Shown piece by piece: positions 1-11,236 of a stretch of DNA of 64,000 nucleotides. Under the pieces are notes generated by a model. The model ran no database searches. It was given only the letters and a program-made list of their open reading frames with translations, and had not been told where the DNA came from. The DNA lies in NCBI GenBank assembly GCA_964017235.1, contig OZ024927.1:27609160-27673159 (forward strand), given 5' to 3'. Numbering within the stretch: position 1 is the stretch's first letter; every line of letters starts with the position of its first letter. The DNA comes from Sabellastarte sp. h YS-2021. Taxonomy: Eukaryota; Annelida; Polychaeta; Sabellida; Sabellidae. The position numbers were made by a program, and so were the translations under genes.

Positions 1-1035
1 GTGGCAGACAGAATTGCTGCTCCTCAAAGACTCTCAACAAGAGCCATCTACACCTCAAAATGGTCTGTTTTCCAAAGATGGTGCATGGAACAACAGGTGG
101 ACTTCGGGAGTCCCTCTATAGGGGACATCTGCAATTTTTTCTGGTATCTTTTTCACGATCTAAACAGATGCCCTTCCACCATCGAAGGTTACAGGACCGC
201 TATTGCAGATACCCTCCGGAACTCTGACCTTAACATTGGCTCCAATACGGATATAGCCAGACTTATCGCCAGCTTCTATAGAGACAAACCAAAAAAGTCC
301 AGGCCACTCCCAAAGTGGGACCTTGCTTTGGTCCTTCACAAACTCACACAACCTCCGTTTGAACCACAGGAGGAATGTACACTAAAACTGATCACGTGGA
401 AGACAGTTTTTCTCTTAGCTCTGGCCTCAGGAAAGAGGCACAGCGAAATCCACGCCTGGACTCATGATGGTACCCTTTGCCTAGGCAACTGGGAGTAGGT
501 TCAACTCACTCCCTCACCCTCCTTCATAGCCAAGAACCAACTAGCAAAGGAGGGTCCCCACATCGTTTCCCCGGTCATCATTCCAGCCCTAAAAAGTGAC
601 CAAGACTCGCGAGACTTGGATATTCTCCTTTGCCCTGTCAGGGCCCTAAAACATTATCTGGATAGAACAAAAGACTCCAGAACAGGTAGACACCTGCTTT
701 TTATTTCTTATAAACTGGGCCACTCAAAGGATATTCAATGTTCCACCATTTCGTCTTGGATAAAACACACAATTCAATTCTGTTACTCTAGGGCGGAATC
801 GACAGACATGGTCCTCACTGGGGTAAAGGCCCATGATGTCAGAGCCTTCGCGGCCTCAAAAGCCTTCTACGGGGGAACATCCTTAGATCAGATCATGCAA
901 GCCTGTCATTGGAGATCTCACAATACCTTCACCAAATTCTATCTCAAAGACCTTACCAGTCAAGACCAAAAAGAAGGCTCCTATCATCTAGGATCCTTTG
1001 TTGCAGCTCAGCAGGTCATGCCTCCTTCCAGCTAA
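1..1035 (+). pseudogene. DIRS element A tyrosine recombinase (3' part, one in-frame stop)
   Basis: This is the C-terminal bulk of a DIRS-type tyrosine recombinase, the enzyme that integrates the circular cDNA of DIRS retrotransposons. The reading frame is already open at base 1, so the N-terminus lies outside the window. It aligns throughout with the recombinase of element B (58516-59605). Visible catalytic features are the first Arg in GKRHSEIHAW, the HxxR box in AHDVRAFAAS and a C-terminal W/H...TKFY segment carrying the nucleophilic Tyr. A TAG at 496-498 stands where element B has a Lys codon, and the same frame is then open to 1035, so a single nonsense mutation breaks this copy. A few residues present in B are missing near position 590. 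Confidence 0.88.
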
Positions 1036-1596
1036 CTCCAGGGAAGAAAACAGGGGGGGGCACTACTCCGGGAACCACCTAGACGGGGCGTGTCAGAATC
1101 CCCTGACACCATAGAGCGGGTTCTTCAACCCTTTCAGGTAACTAATCATTTCTTTTATTTCCTGCTGTTTTTTACCTGCGTTCTGTTACCAGGAGTATAT
1201 TCTTATTCCAATTATCTTTAGATTGTAAGGTTAAGTTTTACTTTTTCTGTAATCTTAGTTTTGCTTTCTTTAGATTTTTCTTATATCGTATCATGTTCCC
1301 TTTTTTTTCACATCCTTTCATCGTACTTTGTGTACTTTCTGTTTTAGATCCTGCAATGGAGTGCCTGCGCTGGCTGTGCTTACCAAGACGGTCTCCCTTC
1401 CCTTGGTGTGGCACATCAACCTCAGGAGAGCCGGAGTATACCCCTTCGCCTTGATGTGCCTTTCCTGGAACACATTCAGGCTCCTTCCTCCTCCCTGGAC
1501 TCCGGACGTTCTCCCTGAATGGTTAGTCTTCCACCAGTTTTTTCTTAGCCAGTGTCCAGTCTTCCCAGCCTTCCAATATGCTGGGATTCAGCATAT

Positions 1597-1690
1597 TGTT
1601 ACAATAGGTAGGACTATTGTAGCGTAATAAAATTGAAAATTTTATTTTAAATGTAGCTTTTATAAGCTACAATACCTACCTATTGTAACA
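1597..1690. repeat. internal complementary region of DIRS element A
   Basis: Two perfect 16-base inverted arms (1597-1612 and 1675-1690) enclose a core containing AATAAAATTGAAAATTTTAT and TGTAGCTTTTATAAGCTACA. The right half is the reverse complement of the right element end at 1981-2044. This arrangement is diagnostic of DIRS elements, whose internal region serves as template for regenerating the two termini. Confidence 0.8.
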
Positions 1691-1980
1691 AGTACAGGCC
1701 CTCCCTGGTCCTCCCCGCTTTCCAGACTTTCCACTGGAAGATGGGGCTTAGGTTCCAACAAAATGAGGAAGAGCTATAGCTAGCATCTGATAGGTTCCCT
1801 AGGTCACATGACCAGACAGGTGCTCTTTACCCGCACCGGTACTATACCGGCAATATACCGGAAATATACCGGTAATATGCCGGCATAATTGTGACCAGTT
1901 ATTTTTAATTTCACGGGTAAAGTTTTCAACATTTACTCCGGTTGGAAGCTTCCCGTGGTAAAATCACCGGTAAAGCATAT

Positions 1981-2044
1981 TGTTACAATAGGTAGGTATT
2001 GTAGCTAAAAGCTACATTTAAAATAAAATTTTCAAATTTAATTG
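1981..2044. repeat. right terminal repeat end of DIRS element A
   Basis: Reverse complement of most of the 1597-1690 region, with a small deletion in the GTAGCT...AGCTAC hairpin. It marks the right boundary of element A at about 2045. Confidence 0.7.
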
Positions 2045-2045
2045 T

Positions 2046-2653
2046 CAAACTCTTCACCAGACAATATCCAAATGGTGACATCAAGCAGAAACAAAGACAT
2101 TGTTACATTGGTACCTGAGTGTCAGAAAAATGATATTGCTGTTTGCGATGAAGCTGCATGTTGAAAATAAAAATGAAAGTTTACTGTAGTGACGTGTCTA
2201 ACCTTAATTTTTTTTCTCAAATTGTTAATCTAAAATATGTTTGCAAACCACGTACTGGTACAATGAATTCATAAATGCATTTTGTAAAAATTGTTCCTTG
2301 AAGATCACTGAGACAATAATAAATTTACATAGAAAAACAAGCAACTTAATTTGTACTTTTTTGTAGTTCCCTGTGTATAAGAGTATACAATATCTCATCG
2401 TTTCATCAGATGACTTTTGTCATTTTTACTCAATCAATAACGGTATATTTAGAAACCATAAATGCATTGGAGGGAACGAACATTAATCATCACTTTGTTT
2501 TGCAAACTTCTGAAACATGTTTACATTATTACTCTGACGATTATATATTCCTTTTCACTAAGCAAAAGAAAAACATGACCAATATGTCAGCATCGGAAAA
2601 ACATGACTTGCACTTACGAAAGATACCTAAATTTGGCTCCAGTAAAATTTATG
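2046..2653. other. AT-rich intergenic DNA, nothing recognised
   Basis: No coding frame, inverted repeat or known repeat seen. The open frame that runs through the tRNA (2410-2799) is accidental. Confidence 0.5.
2644..2647 (-). terminator. Pol III terminator of tRNA-Val
   Basis: TTTT on the - strand, seven bases past the tRNA 3' end; a minimal RNA polymerase III stop signal. Confidence 0.7.
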
Positions 2654-2726
2654 TGGTTCAGCCCGGGATCGAACCGGGGACCTCTCGCGTGTTAGGCGAG
2701 CGTGATAACCACTACACTACTGAACC
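2654..2726 (-). tRNA. tRNA-Val (anticodon AAC)
   Basis: On the - strand a 73-nt cloverleaf folds completely: a 7-bp acceptor stem (GGTTCAG with CTGAACC, discriminator A), a D arm containing AGTGGTTATCAC, an anticodon stem CTCGC/GCGAG with loop CTAACAC (anticodon AAC), and a T arm CCCGG-TTCGATC-CCGGG. The A box (TAGTGTAGTGG) and B box (GGTTCGATCC) internal Pol III promoters are intact. There is no intron and, as in animals, no encoded CCA. A T4 terminator follows seven bases downstream. The body matches the usual eukaryotic tRNA-Val(AAC) pattern; the acceptor stem differs from the common GTTTCCG type but is fully paired. Confidence 0.93.
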
Positions 2727-3173
2727 TTGGCGAGAAATGAAACATCAAACTAGGATTATGAAAGTGCGTTCTGCAATTAAAAATAAATTTGTGTGTTAAA
2801 AAAATTGCTTTGATAAAATTATTAAAAGTCAAGTGAACTGAACCTTTTTTGCTATCCAATAAAAATTAAAGATCATAAAACAGCTTAAATTTTTACATAT
2901 AACAATATAAACATTTCACACATATTTTGTAATGAAACTTTGTAATAAAGGTGTGGACAGTCTTACTGGACAGGACAGTCATGTCAGCTAGAAAAATACA
3001 ATATGCAATAGGTTTCCCCATTTACAGTATATCCTTAATTATGTGCTGCATATACATTACATACATATACAAAAAATATATAATCAAAAAATTTTCTATA
3101 AACTTTTCCCATGTAGTTATATTTCTTCAAGACTTAGTAATGACTCCAAAATTTAAATAAAAGGTGCTGATAT
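2727..3173. other. AT-rich intergenic DNA with a dispersed-repeat fragment
   Basis: No gene seen. At 2948-2990 there is a half copy of the small TA-flanked element found at 7519-7617. At 3022-3063 a stretch around ATGTGCTGCATATACATTAC recurs at about 5465-5510. Confidence 0.5.
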
Positions 3174-4221
3174 TGTGATGGACATGGGGCAAGCACGGTA
3201 GTAATTACCGATTGCTTTTAAGTTGCAACAGGAAAAGACAAAAGGTTTGACTTAACAAATTTATTTAACAATTAAAAATGATAATTACAGTCAAGTGGTA
3301 TACTCTCAATAGTACATACAACAACACAAGTAGTACTAACACAATTTTAATGAAACCTATCTGACTTGACCACTGTACTGACAGTTAATTAAGTTTATCC
3401 ACTGTATCCAGCAATCTGTCCTGTGATCTGTCCAATGTCCACTGACATACAGGTACCTGTATCCTGTGATCTGTTCAATCTTCCATAACACGAAATGTTC
3501 TTATCCTGTGATCCCTTTGATATCCAATCACACAAAATGTCTGTATAGAGATATTCAGAGAGTTTGCACAACTGTATTGCCTGCTCCAAGATATGGACAA
3601 AGTCCAAAATGCAGTAAATCCACTCTCTGGTAGAATCATACACTGTATATAATAAGTATTATCCAAAGTACAGCAAATCTATCCAGACACTCTAGAAAGT
3701 TCACTCTAGCAAAAGTTCACAACACCAGCAGTTTATATCCACTTGAATATTAATTCTAAGACACAATAGCCTTCCTTATAGCCAACAAATACTAAGTTCA
3801 CTTGTGGTCAGATGTACAGTCCTTATATATACTTACAGAAATTCTAGAGTCTTATAGAACATAACAGCTGTCACCAGAGGCAGTAAGGAAGTTCTAGAAC
3901 CTACAGGTAGCTTATAGGGTTGCCCGAAATCTATTAATAGCATCACTGGGGTTAACCTAGAGAGAATCCCCCTTCTATAAATAGATCTTTAAAATCAGTA
4001 ACACATAACACAAAAATCAATAACTCCCTTATTTTAAATGTTAATACATACATATAAAGCTTAGATTAAATAATGCACAGACACAGAGTCTATATATGTA
4101 ACAGATATAAATATCCAATCTTAAGATGGGCTGGCTAGTCTTATGATGGGCTAGAATGTCCCAGTCCATCTTACGATTACCAGCCATCTTAAGATTTGTA
4201 GCCAAATTTAGGATCCTAACA
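3174..4221 (-). mobile_element. probable solo LTR of a gypsy-like element
   Basis: On the - strand the block begins TGTTAGGATCC and ends ...CCATCACA, so it has TG...CA ends, and the beginning resembles the LTR of the complete gypsy element in this window (TGTTACGGTCC). A TATA-like stretch TATATATAAGG lies near 3830-3820 and an AATAAA polyadenylation signal near 3265, about 90 bases before the end: promoter, then poly(A) signal, as in an LTR. Short tandem copies around CCTGTGATCTGT fill 3415-3540. No clean target duplication is visible (GATAT against ATTAT), so the exact ends are uncertain. No internal region is attached. Confidence 0.45.
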
Positions 4222-4599
4222 ATTATGACAAAATTTTGTTTCAACTGGTATCATTAGCTGGTTTTATGAATAAGGGACCAGAAGAAGTAGCATTTATACA
4301 GAAGAGGAGATTGCACGTGTCTGCTCAAATACAAACCAACCTCTAAGTTACACCTATAATATATAACTTTACAACATTTTGTGCAATTTCAATACAACAG
4401 ACGAGTTTACACTTTTTTGTTGTTTTAATTTAAATATATCAAACTGAGGCCAACTATATTCATTATAAAAATTACTATACAACTGGTTTTAAATATTAAA
4501 TAATCTAAAATAACTAGAGATAAATAGCTCTCTACCCTTTCTAATAAGAAACAGCCCCTCTGTCATTTCCTTGATGAAATATTTGAAAATTAACATATT

Positions 4600-4772
4600 C
4601 AACTCTAGTTTCCTCACTTAGTCTCCTTCCCTTTGCTTACACCCACAACTCTGGATAAATGACCTTGACCGCTCCTCGAGTCTCCTATTGATCAGTATTT
4701 TTGTTTACTTATTGCATTGAGTTCCCCACTGTGGGAAAGATATTGCACCTGCAAACCAATAGATTAGATTAA
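4600..4772 (+). mobile_element. LINE 3' tail, 5'-truncated copy
   Basis: The sequence matches, in opposite orientation, the 3' UTR of the LINE at 25553-27711 (common words around ACACCCACAACTCTGGAT, GACTCGAGG and CCCCACTGTGGG). It ends with the same AGATTAGATTA-type tail. Only the 3' UTR is present, as expected from incomplete target-primed reverse transcription. Confidence 0.65.
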
Positions 4773-4869
4773 AAATGCATGGTTACAGTGCAATATGGTC
4801 AATTATAAAATTAAACATTAATGTTATTTTATCAAAAAAGGCTGCTTGCATTCTGTGGAGAATCACCTG

Positions 4870-4965
4870 CAATATTTGTGGACTTGCATCCAACTCATTA
4901 ATATTATGTACTAAGGGAATATGAGGTTATGGAATTCCACGGGGTTTTCAGACAAAACTTTATCA
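4870..4965 (+). repeat. dispersed repeat family (three copies), copy 1
   Basis: Shares words such as TTTGTGGACT, CTCATTAATATT and GGGGTTTTC, in order, with 10905-10995 (+ strand) and 7640-7760 (- strand). No coding potential and no clear termini. Confidence 0.5.
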
Positions 4966-5217
4966 ATTGAAATGATGTTTTATCTTTATTTATATCTGAC
5001 AACATGCATAATAAACTTTCACTAAAGTTAGCAATCAATGGCAGTGGATCATCTAAAATGTGTAACTTTATAAATCCTTTTATGCCATAAATATTTTGTA
5101 GTGAAAGATATTACTTCTATAAAATTAACTATTTTTGTAAAGAAAACTGAACAAATATGTAGCAGTGATATCTTTATAGACTCCATAATAAATGAAGAAG
5201 TTGTTAAAGGGCCAATA

Positions 5218-6498
5218 CAATGAATTTTGGAACTTTAGATTCTGATTGATCACTAGATATATTTTAGTGCATGAATGTACACACAACCAAAAGCATGAAA
5301 AAACAACATCCCACCATCTGCACAGTTAAATATACAGAATTCTATATACAGAAGTTTATCCCGGCCCTAATTTCTGCCTTTTTAACAAGTAGGCTGTAAA
5401 AGAATGTCAGGTCACAGTAGAAATACACTATATCAGAGTATGAACACATTTTCTCAAGTGCATATGTATATCCTTGATAATGTGCTGCATATACATTACT
5501 TTTATACACAAAACAGTGGATTAAGTTTATTTTGTATATAGCTTACCTAAAGGTTTATGATGTGAAGATACTGCATTATTAGAGAGTTATATAATGCTAT
5601 GCATTAAACATAAAAATTAAAAATAATTTTAGGGGTTATAAAAGAGATTTTATTACACTGAAAAAAAAAAACAAAAAAAAAATTGAGTTACTATTGCAGT
5701 ATATACAATGTATCTATTAAATTCCCATTTCACTAAAAAGTTCATCATTGCATTATTAGTTGTACAAACTGTTTATATCAATATATATCATTATAAAGAC
5801 AACCTATGTTTGAATAGCTGCTTTTTACTAAAAGATTATCATATTTCTATCAGTTCTATCACACATAAAAATGAATATACAGTGAAACTGTCATTAACTT
5901 ACATTCAGAAAAGCCCCAACAGGATAGTTGCAAAAAATAAATATTTTTATATTTACTTTAAGTGTACGTTTAAACCATTTAATTTGAAATTTCTTTAGAT
6001 AGTATGTATGGATTCTTGTAAAGTTGAAGTAAATAATTCAGGTTTCAAGATAACACTTTCTACTGAAATGTAGCTGTACATCTAAAATGCCTTAAAATAT
6101 ATTTCTCACACATTTGATATTTGTCTTGAATAATTTCAAAGATGTACCAATATGTGAAAAAACTCACATATATTCTGCAATAGATGAAACTAATGATGCA
6201 AAATAATCTTGAACTTCACACATTTAAGAATTTCCCATAATCGAAAGAAAAACCTCTAACTTGGTACAGCACATATTTTAATGTTGGATTACTTAATTCC
6301 TCATCTCTCACCCTTCTTATAGTTTGGAAAAGTAATCTAATTGTGCTTTTATGACATCTCTAAAAAAGTAAAAATATATCCATTGTAGTATCTACTTGAT
6401 ATTCTTATCTAGTGTTGGGTTGTAAATTTTAATGTCATTTATAATGTATGAATGAATTATTAGATGAAATATGGGTTGATTTTGGTTGCATTGGCCCT
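5218..6498. mobile_element. candidate TTAA-flanked non-autonomous DNA transposon
   Basis: Flanked on both sides by TTAA (5214-5217 and 6499-6502) with short terminal inverted repeats AGGGCCAATACAA and AGGGCCAATGCAA (12 of 13 match). TTAA duplication is the mark of piggyBac-type elements. The 1281-base interior is AT-rich and has no recognisable transposase. The short inverted repeats leave room for chance, so this is a candidate. Confidence 0.45.
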
Positions 6499-7518
6499 TT
6501 AAGAGACACAGTGTATTATTAACGGTAAACCTTTGACTTTTTTTCAATTTTTGTTTCACAAAGAGAATTGAACAATTTTTAAGGGTGATCTGTACACATT
6601 GATCTTTACATGGGTGCACGATGACACTGTTATAACACCAAAAGAAAACTGAATATTGTATTGGTGCATATCCAGATAGCATTCTGCCATCAGACAGACT
6701 TGGCATGGCTGAGTTATCCTGCCACTGTTGGGGCAAAGTTGTGCCCATGGTGACTTGATACTCACTCGTAAGACTGCATTTATCTAGATATGGCCTTTGC
6801 TAAGCCAACCTTGGATCAATGGTAGATTTTTTTTCAAGATGGGAGTTTGGGAAGGTGAAATGAACAATACTTATTATGGTTTGCTTAATAATCAAATTCA
6901 GTGAGACAACAATTTTTAACTCTATGTTTAACAATTTTAGAAAAAAAAATACAAAAAAACCCCAAAAAACAACAATATTCTCATTATAACTTCACAATTA
7001 AAAAGCTTGTTGTTTAATATTATAATTTGATCAGTAGATTGTTCATTATTATGTCCTGAGACTCCCATCCTCCATTGTTAATGATTACCCATGACCGAGT
7101 ATCATGACTGATCATTATTGGTCATGTGAATGATTAGTATTTCCTTAACTAAAATCAGCCCACCTCCTGTTAATCATTGACCTATGCATGTACACAATGG
7201 CCACATAACTCTATATTGCAATTTAATAGGTTCATGCAGTACAATTCTTACCTGTGGCTTGCCAACTTCAGACTGATGTAGTGTCCACCAGACAGAAAGC
7301 CATTAAACAAATGATAGCTTCCAACATTGGACAGACAAATGTGCTGACATTGGGCTAACATTGGACCAAAATTTGGAATGCTATCTGGGTAATATTTAAT
7401 ATTTATGCAATAAATTTCAAGAAAATTGCATTATAATTGCATTTACTGGGCTAGTCATTACATCTAACAAGTTACAACAATAGATTTCTGTTAGCATCAG
7501 AGATAGAAGGACTACGTA
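6499..7518. other. AT-rich DNA, nothing recognised
   Basis: No gene, tandem array or inverted-repeat element seen. Confidence 0.45.
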
Positions 7519-7617
7519 CAGGGGTGGACAGTCTTATGGATAGAACAGTCATAACAAAACGCTAAGTTTTATGGTCTGTCCATTGTACTGTCTTGTTTAT
7601 AATGCTGTCCAACCCTG
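7519..7617. mobile_element. 99-bp TA-flanked MITE
   Basis: Ends CAGGGGTGGACAG and, reversed, CAGGGTTGGACAG, directly flanked by TA on both sides (7517-7518, 7618-7619). Inner parts also pair imperfectly. This fits a Tc1/mariner-type miniature element. A half copy lies at 2948-2990. Confidence 0.5.
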
Positions 7618-9174
7618 TATAAAAGAGAAACTCCACAGAATTTAAACAGTCTTTTTATTGGTAAAAAAAATGTTAGAAAATCCATGACCTAGCTCCTATT
7701 TCCTCATTAATATTATATAATGAGTTGGGTGCTACTTGCACAAGTCCACAGATTTGAGGTATTTAATTCAGCCTTTCCATTCATAAATATTGTGAAAAAA
7801 CACTGCAACATGACTTCATATTGGTGCAATCAGAGGCGAGACCCGGAAAAATCCTGGTTCCGAACCCGGTTTCGAGTTTTATAATACACTGTTTAGATTG
7901 AAAAATGTTTTTATTACTTGTTATATTTTTTGTGATATTACTCTTTAATTTAATACTAAAATGTGTACCAGTAATATCGAGAATAGTAAGTTACTATCTG
8001 GTTATGTCAAACATAGTATTTTGGCAATATGTAACGTATAATTGTATTCATCATGTATTATCGCCCACTTATTGGAGTGACGCTACGGATAAGCCTTGTT
8101 ATATTTCCAGAAACCGCGATGTGGGATTGAGGTGGATAAACAAACCTCTTGGCGTGAACCAGGAAGTGTTTTATCTGTAAAATAAATTGCATAATTGTCA
8201 CATATTTTGTAAGTTGGTCGATGATCCAGTTTTCGTGCTAGCACTAGTTTTCGTGTGTTTGCAACACATTTAACAATATCTCAGCCAAAACAAAACAAAT
8301 TTTCTTCAAATGAAAACCATCAAAATCTACTATTATTTGTCTTTAAAATGATACATTTGTCATTTCTGTGGATGAATTAGGTACTTGGATATCACTTATC
8401 AAACTCGTTTAGTCCTTATTTTGGATTCAAACCATACTTTGTTTGCCAATAAATTTTTATCCATACAATGTGAAATTTTTTACGAATTTTTTAATCTTTA
8501 ATTGCTTGTAAATCTGTCAATATGTTATCAATTTTTACAATTAAAACACCATTGAAAAGGTTATTATGTGAAGAGTTTAACACTTATTTCTTTTTTGTAT
8601 ATTATTGTATGAAAATTATTTAAATTTTAAAGTTTCTGAAACAGCCAACAGATAGCATGAAAACTAGGTCAGTAACCCAGTGACATAAAACCTTTGACAA
8701 TCACAATTAAATGATTGAAACAAATATTTTTCAGCAGTTTAGTTGAAATTTCCTTCATAATTTGGCATAAATAATGCCTGAAGTATTTTATAGTTATGGA
8801 AAAGCTAATGTATATATGTTTTATCACATACTTTATTGGTATTTTTGATTAAGTAGCATGATTACTAGTGCAGCCGACATAATATAGGTTTTAAGTATTC
8901 CTCTTATCGAAATAGTCATTTACTATTTTATCTAATTGATCTATTCATAATATTTTTGTATCCTGCTTATGTTTTGAAAGAAATACCCTATTATCGCCCA
9001 CTCTACTGTTATTGTAGTGTTTGTGGACCAATTCACACTGTGTACCTATTCACGCCCGCCCTTAATTATTTGGACTCGGGACGGTTTTAACTCAGGACAC
9101 CCAAACACAAAAGGGATAAAAACTTCATAAAAATAATTGCACCACCAATGTATCAATAATACACATGTGTATTT
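7618..9174. other. AT-rich intergenic DNA
   Basis: Contains copy 2 of the dispersed repeat (7640-7760, - strand). An open frame at 7905-8180 is hydrophobic and AT-rich, without recognisable similarity, and I do not call it. Otherwise nothing seen. Confidence 0.45.
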
Positions 9175-9182
9175 GTCATAAC

Positions 9183-9635
9183 TAGAGCTGTAATCATCAG
9201 TGATTTCTGTAGATCGACGCTCGCTTGTTAGATGCGAGTTGAACTCGAGTTGAACTCGAGTAAATGACACACATATAAATAAATGACACACATATAAATA
9301 AAATAATAATGTCCAAATATTGTCATCAAGGGATCCGCCATTAACGTATTTAGTACCATTTTATTGCAAGGAAATAAATTCTGTTGCCGACAGGTATGTA
9401 TGAGCACATTATGGAACATCCACGTAAATAAGGAAAAAAAAACAACCGACCATTGCTCATTAAATCTTTTGTCTTTATGGTTAGATAAACTGTAAAAGTG
9501 CTGCTTTTATAACAAGACTAGTATATCATAATTTATTTCTTAAAAACTCGAGTTTAAATTACATAAATCGATGTGGTCCCAAATATCGCCCACCGAGTTA
9601 CGACTCGAGTTTCGGTCAACTCGTTACAGCACTAG
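9183..9635. mobile_element. non-autonomous hAT-like element with 8-bp target duplication
   Basis: The 8-base word GTCATAAC occurs directly before (9175-9182) and after (9636-9643) a 453-base block whose ends are inverted copies TAGAGCTGTAA and TAGTGCTGTAA. An 8-bp duplication and TAGxGCTGTAA-type ends are typical of hAT transposons. The interior has repeats of AACTCGAGTT and no transposase. Confidence 0.65.
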
Positions 9636-9818
9636 TCATAACCCCACCAAAGTAATATATTTTTGAATAATTTTTATCATATTATTCCTGAGATGATACA
9701 GTGACACTTTTAAAAATGCCAGCCAGTGCAGATATACAGTGACATTGCTGAAATCAATGTCCCTTAAGCGCAACATATATCCTTGTTAATTTGTGTAATG
9801 TTTTGTTTTATATGACAG

Positions 9819-10190
9819 TTTATTATCCACCACGCGACGTATTTGCCCTAAATACGGGGAAATACAGACCGGGATGTATTTTTTCTGTACACACCGGCGC
9901 CCTGGTACTATGGATAATCAGTGTGAATAACTCCTGGTTTTTCAACAATATCTAGGAAAGTATGTTACTTACAAATATGTATAATATATCATTAGAAAGG
10001 TGTTCTTACAGCGTTTCTGCTCATGTAAATTAAATAAAAATCCATGCAGAAATGATTGAGATATTGCAAGTTAAAGATTGAAGTTTTTATATTCCCTGTT
10101 GCTACTGCTTTTTGATAGCTTTTTTCACATTCTTTCATTAAATATTAATGTTATTTAACCCATTAATAGTACAAAATGGTGGATAATAAA
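9819..10190. mobile_element. possible MITE with 14-bp perfect terminal inverted repeat
   Basis: TTTATTATCCACCA at 9819-9832 and its exact reverse complement at 10177-10190 bound 372 bases. No convincing target duplication was found, so superfamily is unknown. Confidence 0.35.
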
Positions 10191-11236
10191 AGTAAAACAT
10201 CCCTCATCAGACATATACAGAAAAAATATATCACTCATGAAGATTAACAATATCAGAGTTGCTTCTAGGATGCGTTTTCCGCGGGATCGCGCATTAATTC
10301 GCCTGCAAACGCAGATTTTCTTGGAGTCTGCGGTAACCAAATTATATGAGAACGCATAGTACACAAGGTGATGCGGGAAATATATGAAGCGAAAAGACGA
10401 GATATCTAGAAAATCGAAACACTGCACGGATCGAGAGTTTGTCGAGGTTTTGATTTTTCCGTTGAAACGTTCTTCGAATAATGCCTGTAGACGATTATGG
10501 CTTCGTGATTGTTTACAAACTCAAATATATTATGAGGTACAGACAGTATTTGGACAGATTATACCCAAAAATATAAAATTAAGCTGAAAATGGATGATTA
10601 TATAAAAAATGGCTGCAAGAAAAACGATACTTACAGTAGACTGGATTGTTACCACAACAGGCCATGGCAGTGAAGCCGGTGCTGACCCTACGGGCGTACG
10701 TATCTGTCGTAATTCCCTAGAAAAATATTTAAATGGATCAAAATTCACGGACAACTCATTAATATTAATGAGGTCACAGATTTTCATGGTGGTTTTAATT
10801 CTTAATATTTTCTGATTTAAGATCAAATACTAGAGTAGATGGACTACAGAGCTCATGTATGCGTAAAAAATATTTGACGATTCCATTGGATTTTTTAGCA
10901 ATATTTTACTTGAAGAATTTGTGGACTACTCATTAATATTCATGAGGTCATGGTATTCTGTGGGGTTTTCCAACATATTTGTATGAATTGATGGTGTAAT
11001 GACTGAATTTGTGATGCCATGACTTCAGATGAAAACTTAAAACCATAATGCCGTGACAGTAGCCACTTTGATGTAAATAACCATTTTCAGTATTTTTTAA
11101 AAATTCTATCACTAGCCTTGAAGTTTATTTTTATTGGGCAAGACAATAAAAATTGACCACCAATTAATAGAAGTCCACTGTTAAAAATGTCTAAATAAAC
11201 TGAAAATGTATTTTTATTAGTTTAAACTTATCATAA
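10191..11236. other. intergenic DNA up to the gypsy insertion
   Basis: No gene recognised; open frames at 10384-10587 and 10609-10815 are short and without similarity. 10905-10995 is copy 3 of the dispersed repeat. The gypsy 3' LTR begins after ATAA at 11233-11236. Confidence 0.45.

Larger units (their letters stand above)
1..2045 (+). mobile_element. DIRS retrotransposon A, 3' portion
   Basis: Right-hand part of a DIRS element: recombinase gene, about 550 bases of non-coding sequence (1036-1590), an internal complementary region (1597-1690), a non-coding right arm rich in repeats of ATATACCGG (1845-1885) and the right terminus (1981-2044). The terminus is complementary to the internal region, as expected for DIRS elements, which replicate through a circle and lack LTRs. 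The left end is outside the window. An open frame at 1328-1627 has no recognisable similarity and is probably fortuitous. Confidence 0.85.

Noticed and set aside
1328..1627. 99-codon frame between recombinase and complementary region of element A
   Set aside because: No similarity and it runs into the structural repeat; DIRS elements have non-coding sequence here.
7836..7880. Possible tRNA T-arm or SINE head (GGTTCCGAACCCGG)
   Set aside because: No acceptor, anticodon or D arm can be folded around it.
7905..8180. 91-codon hydrophobic frame
   Set aside because: AT-rich composition explains the Phe/Leu/Ile content; no family, splice or promoter signal.
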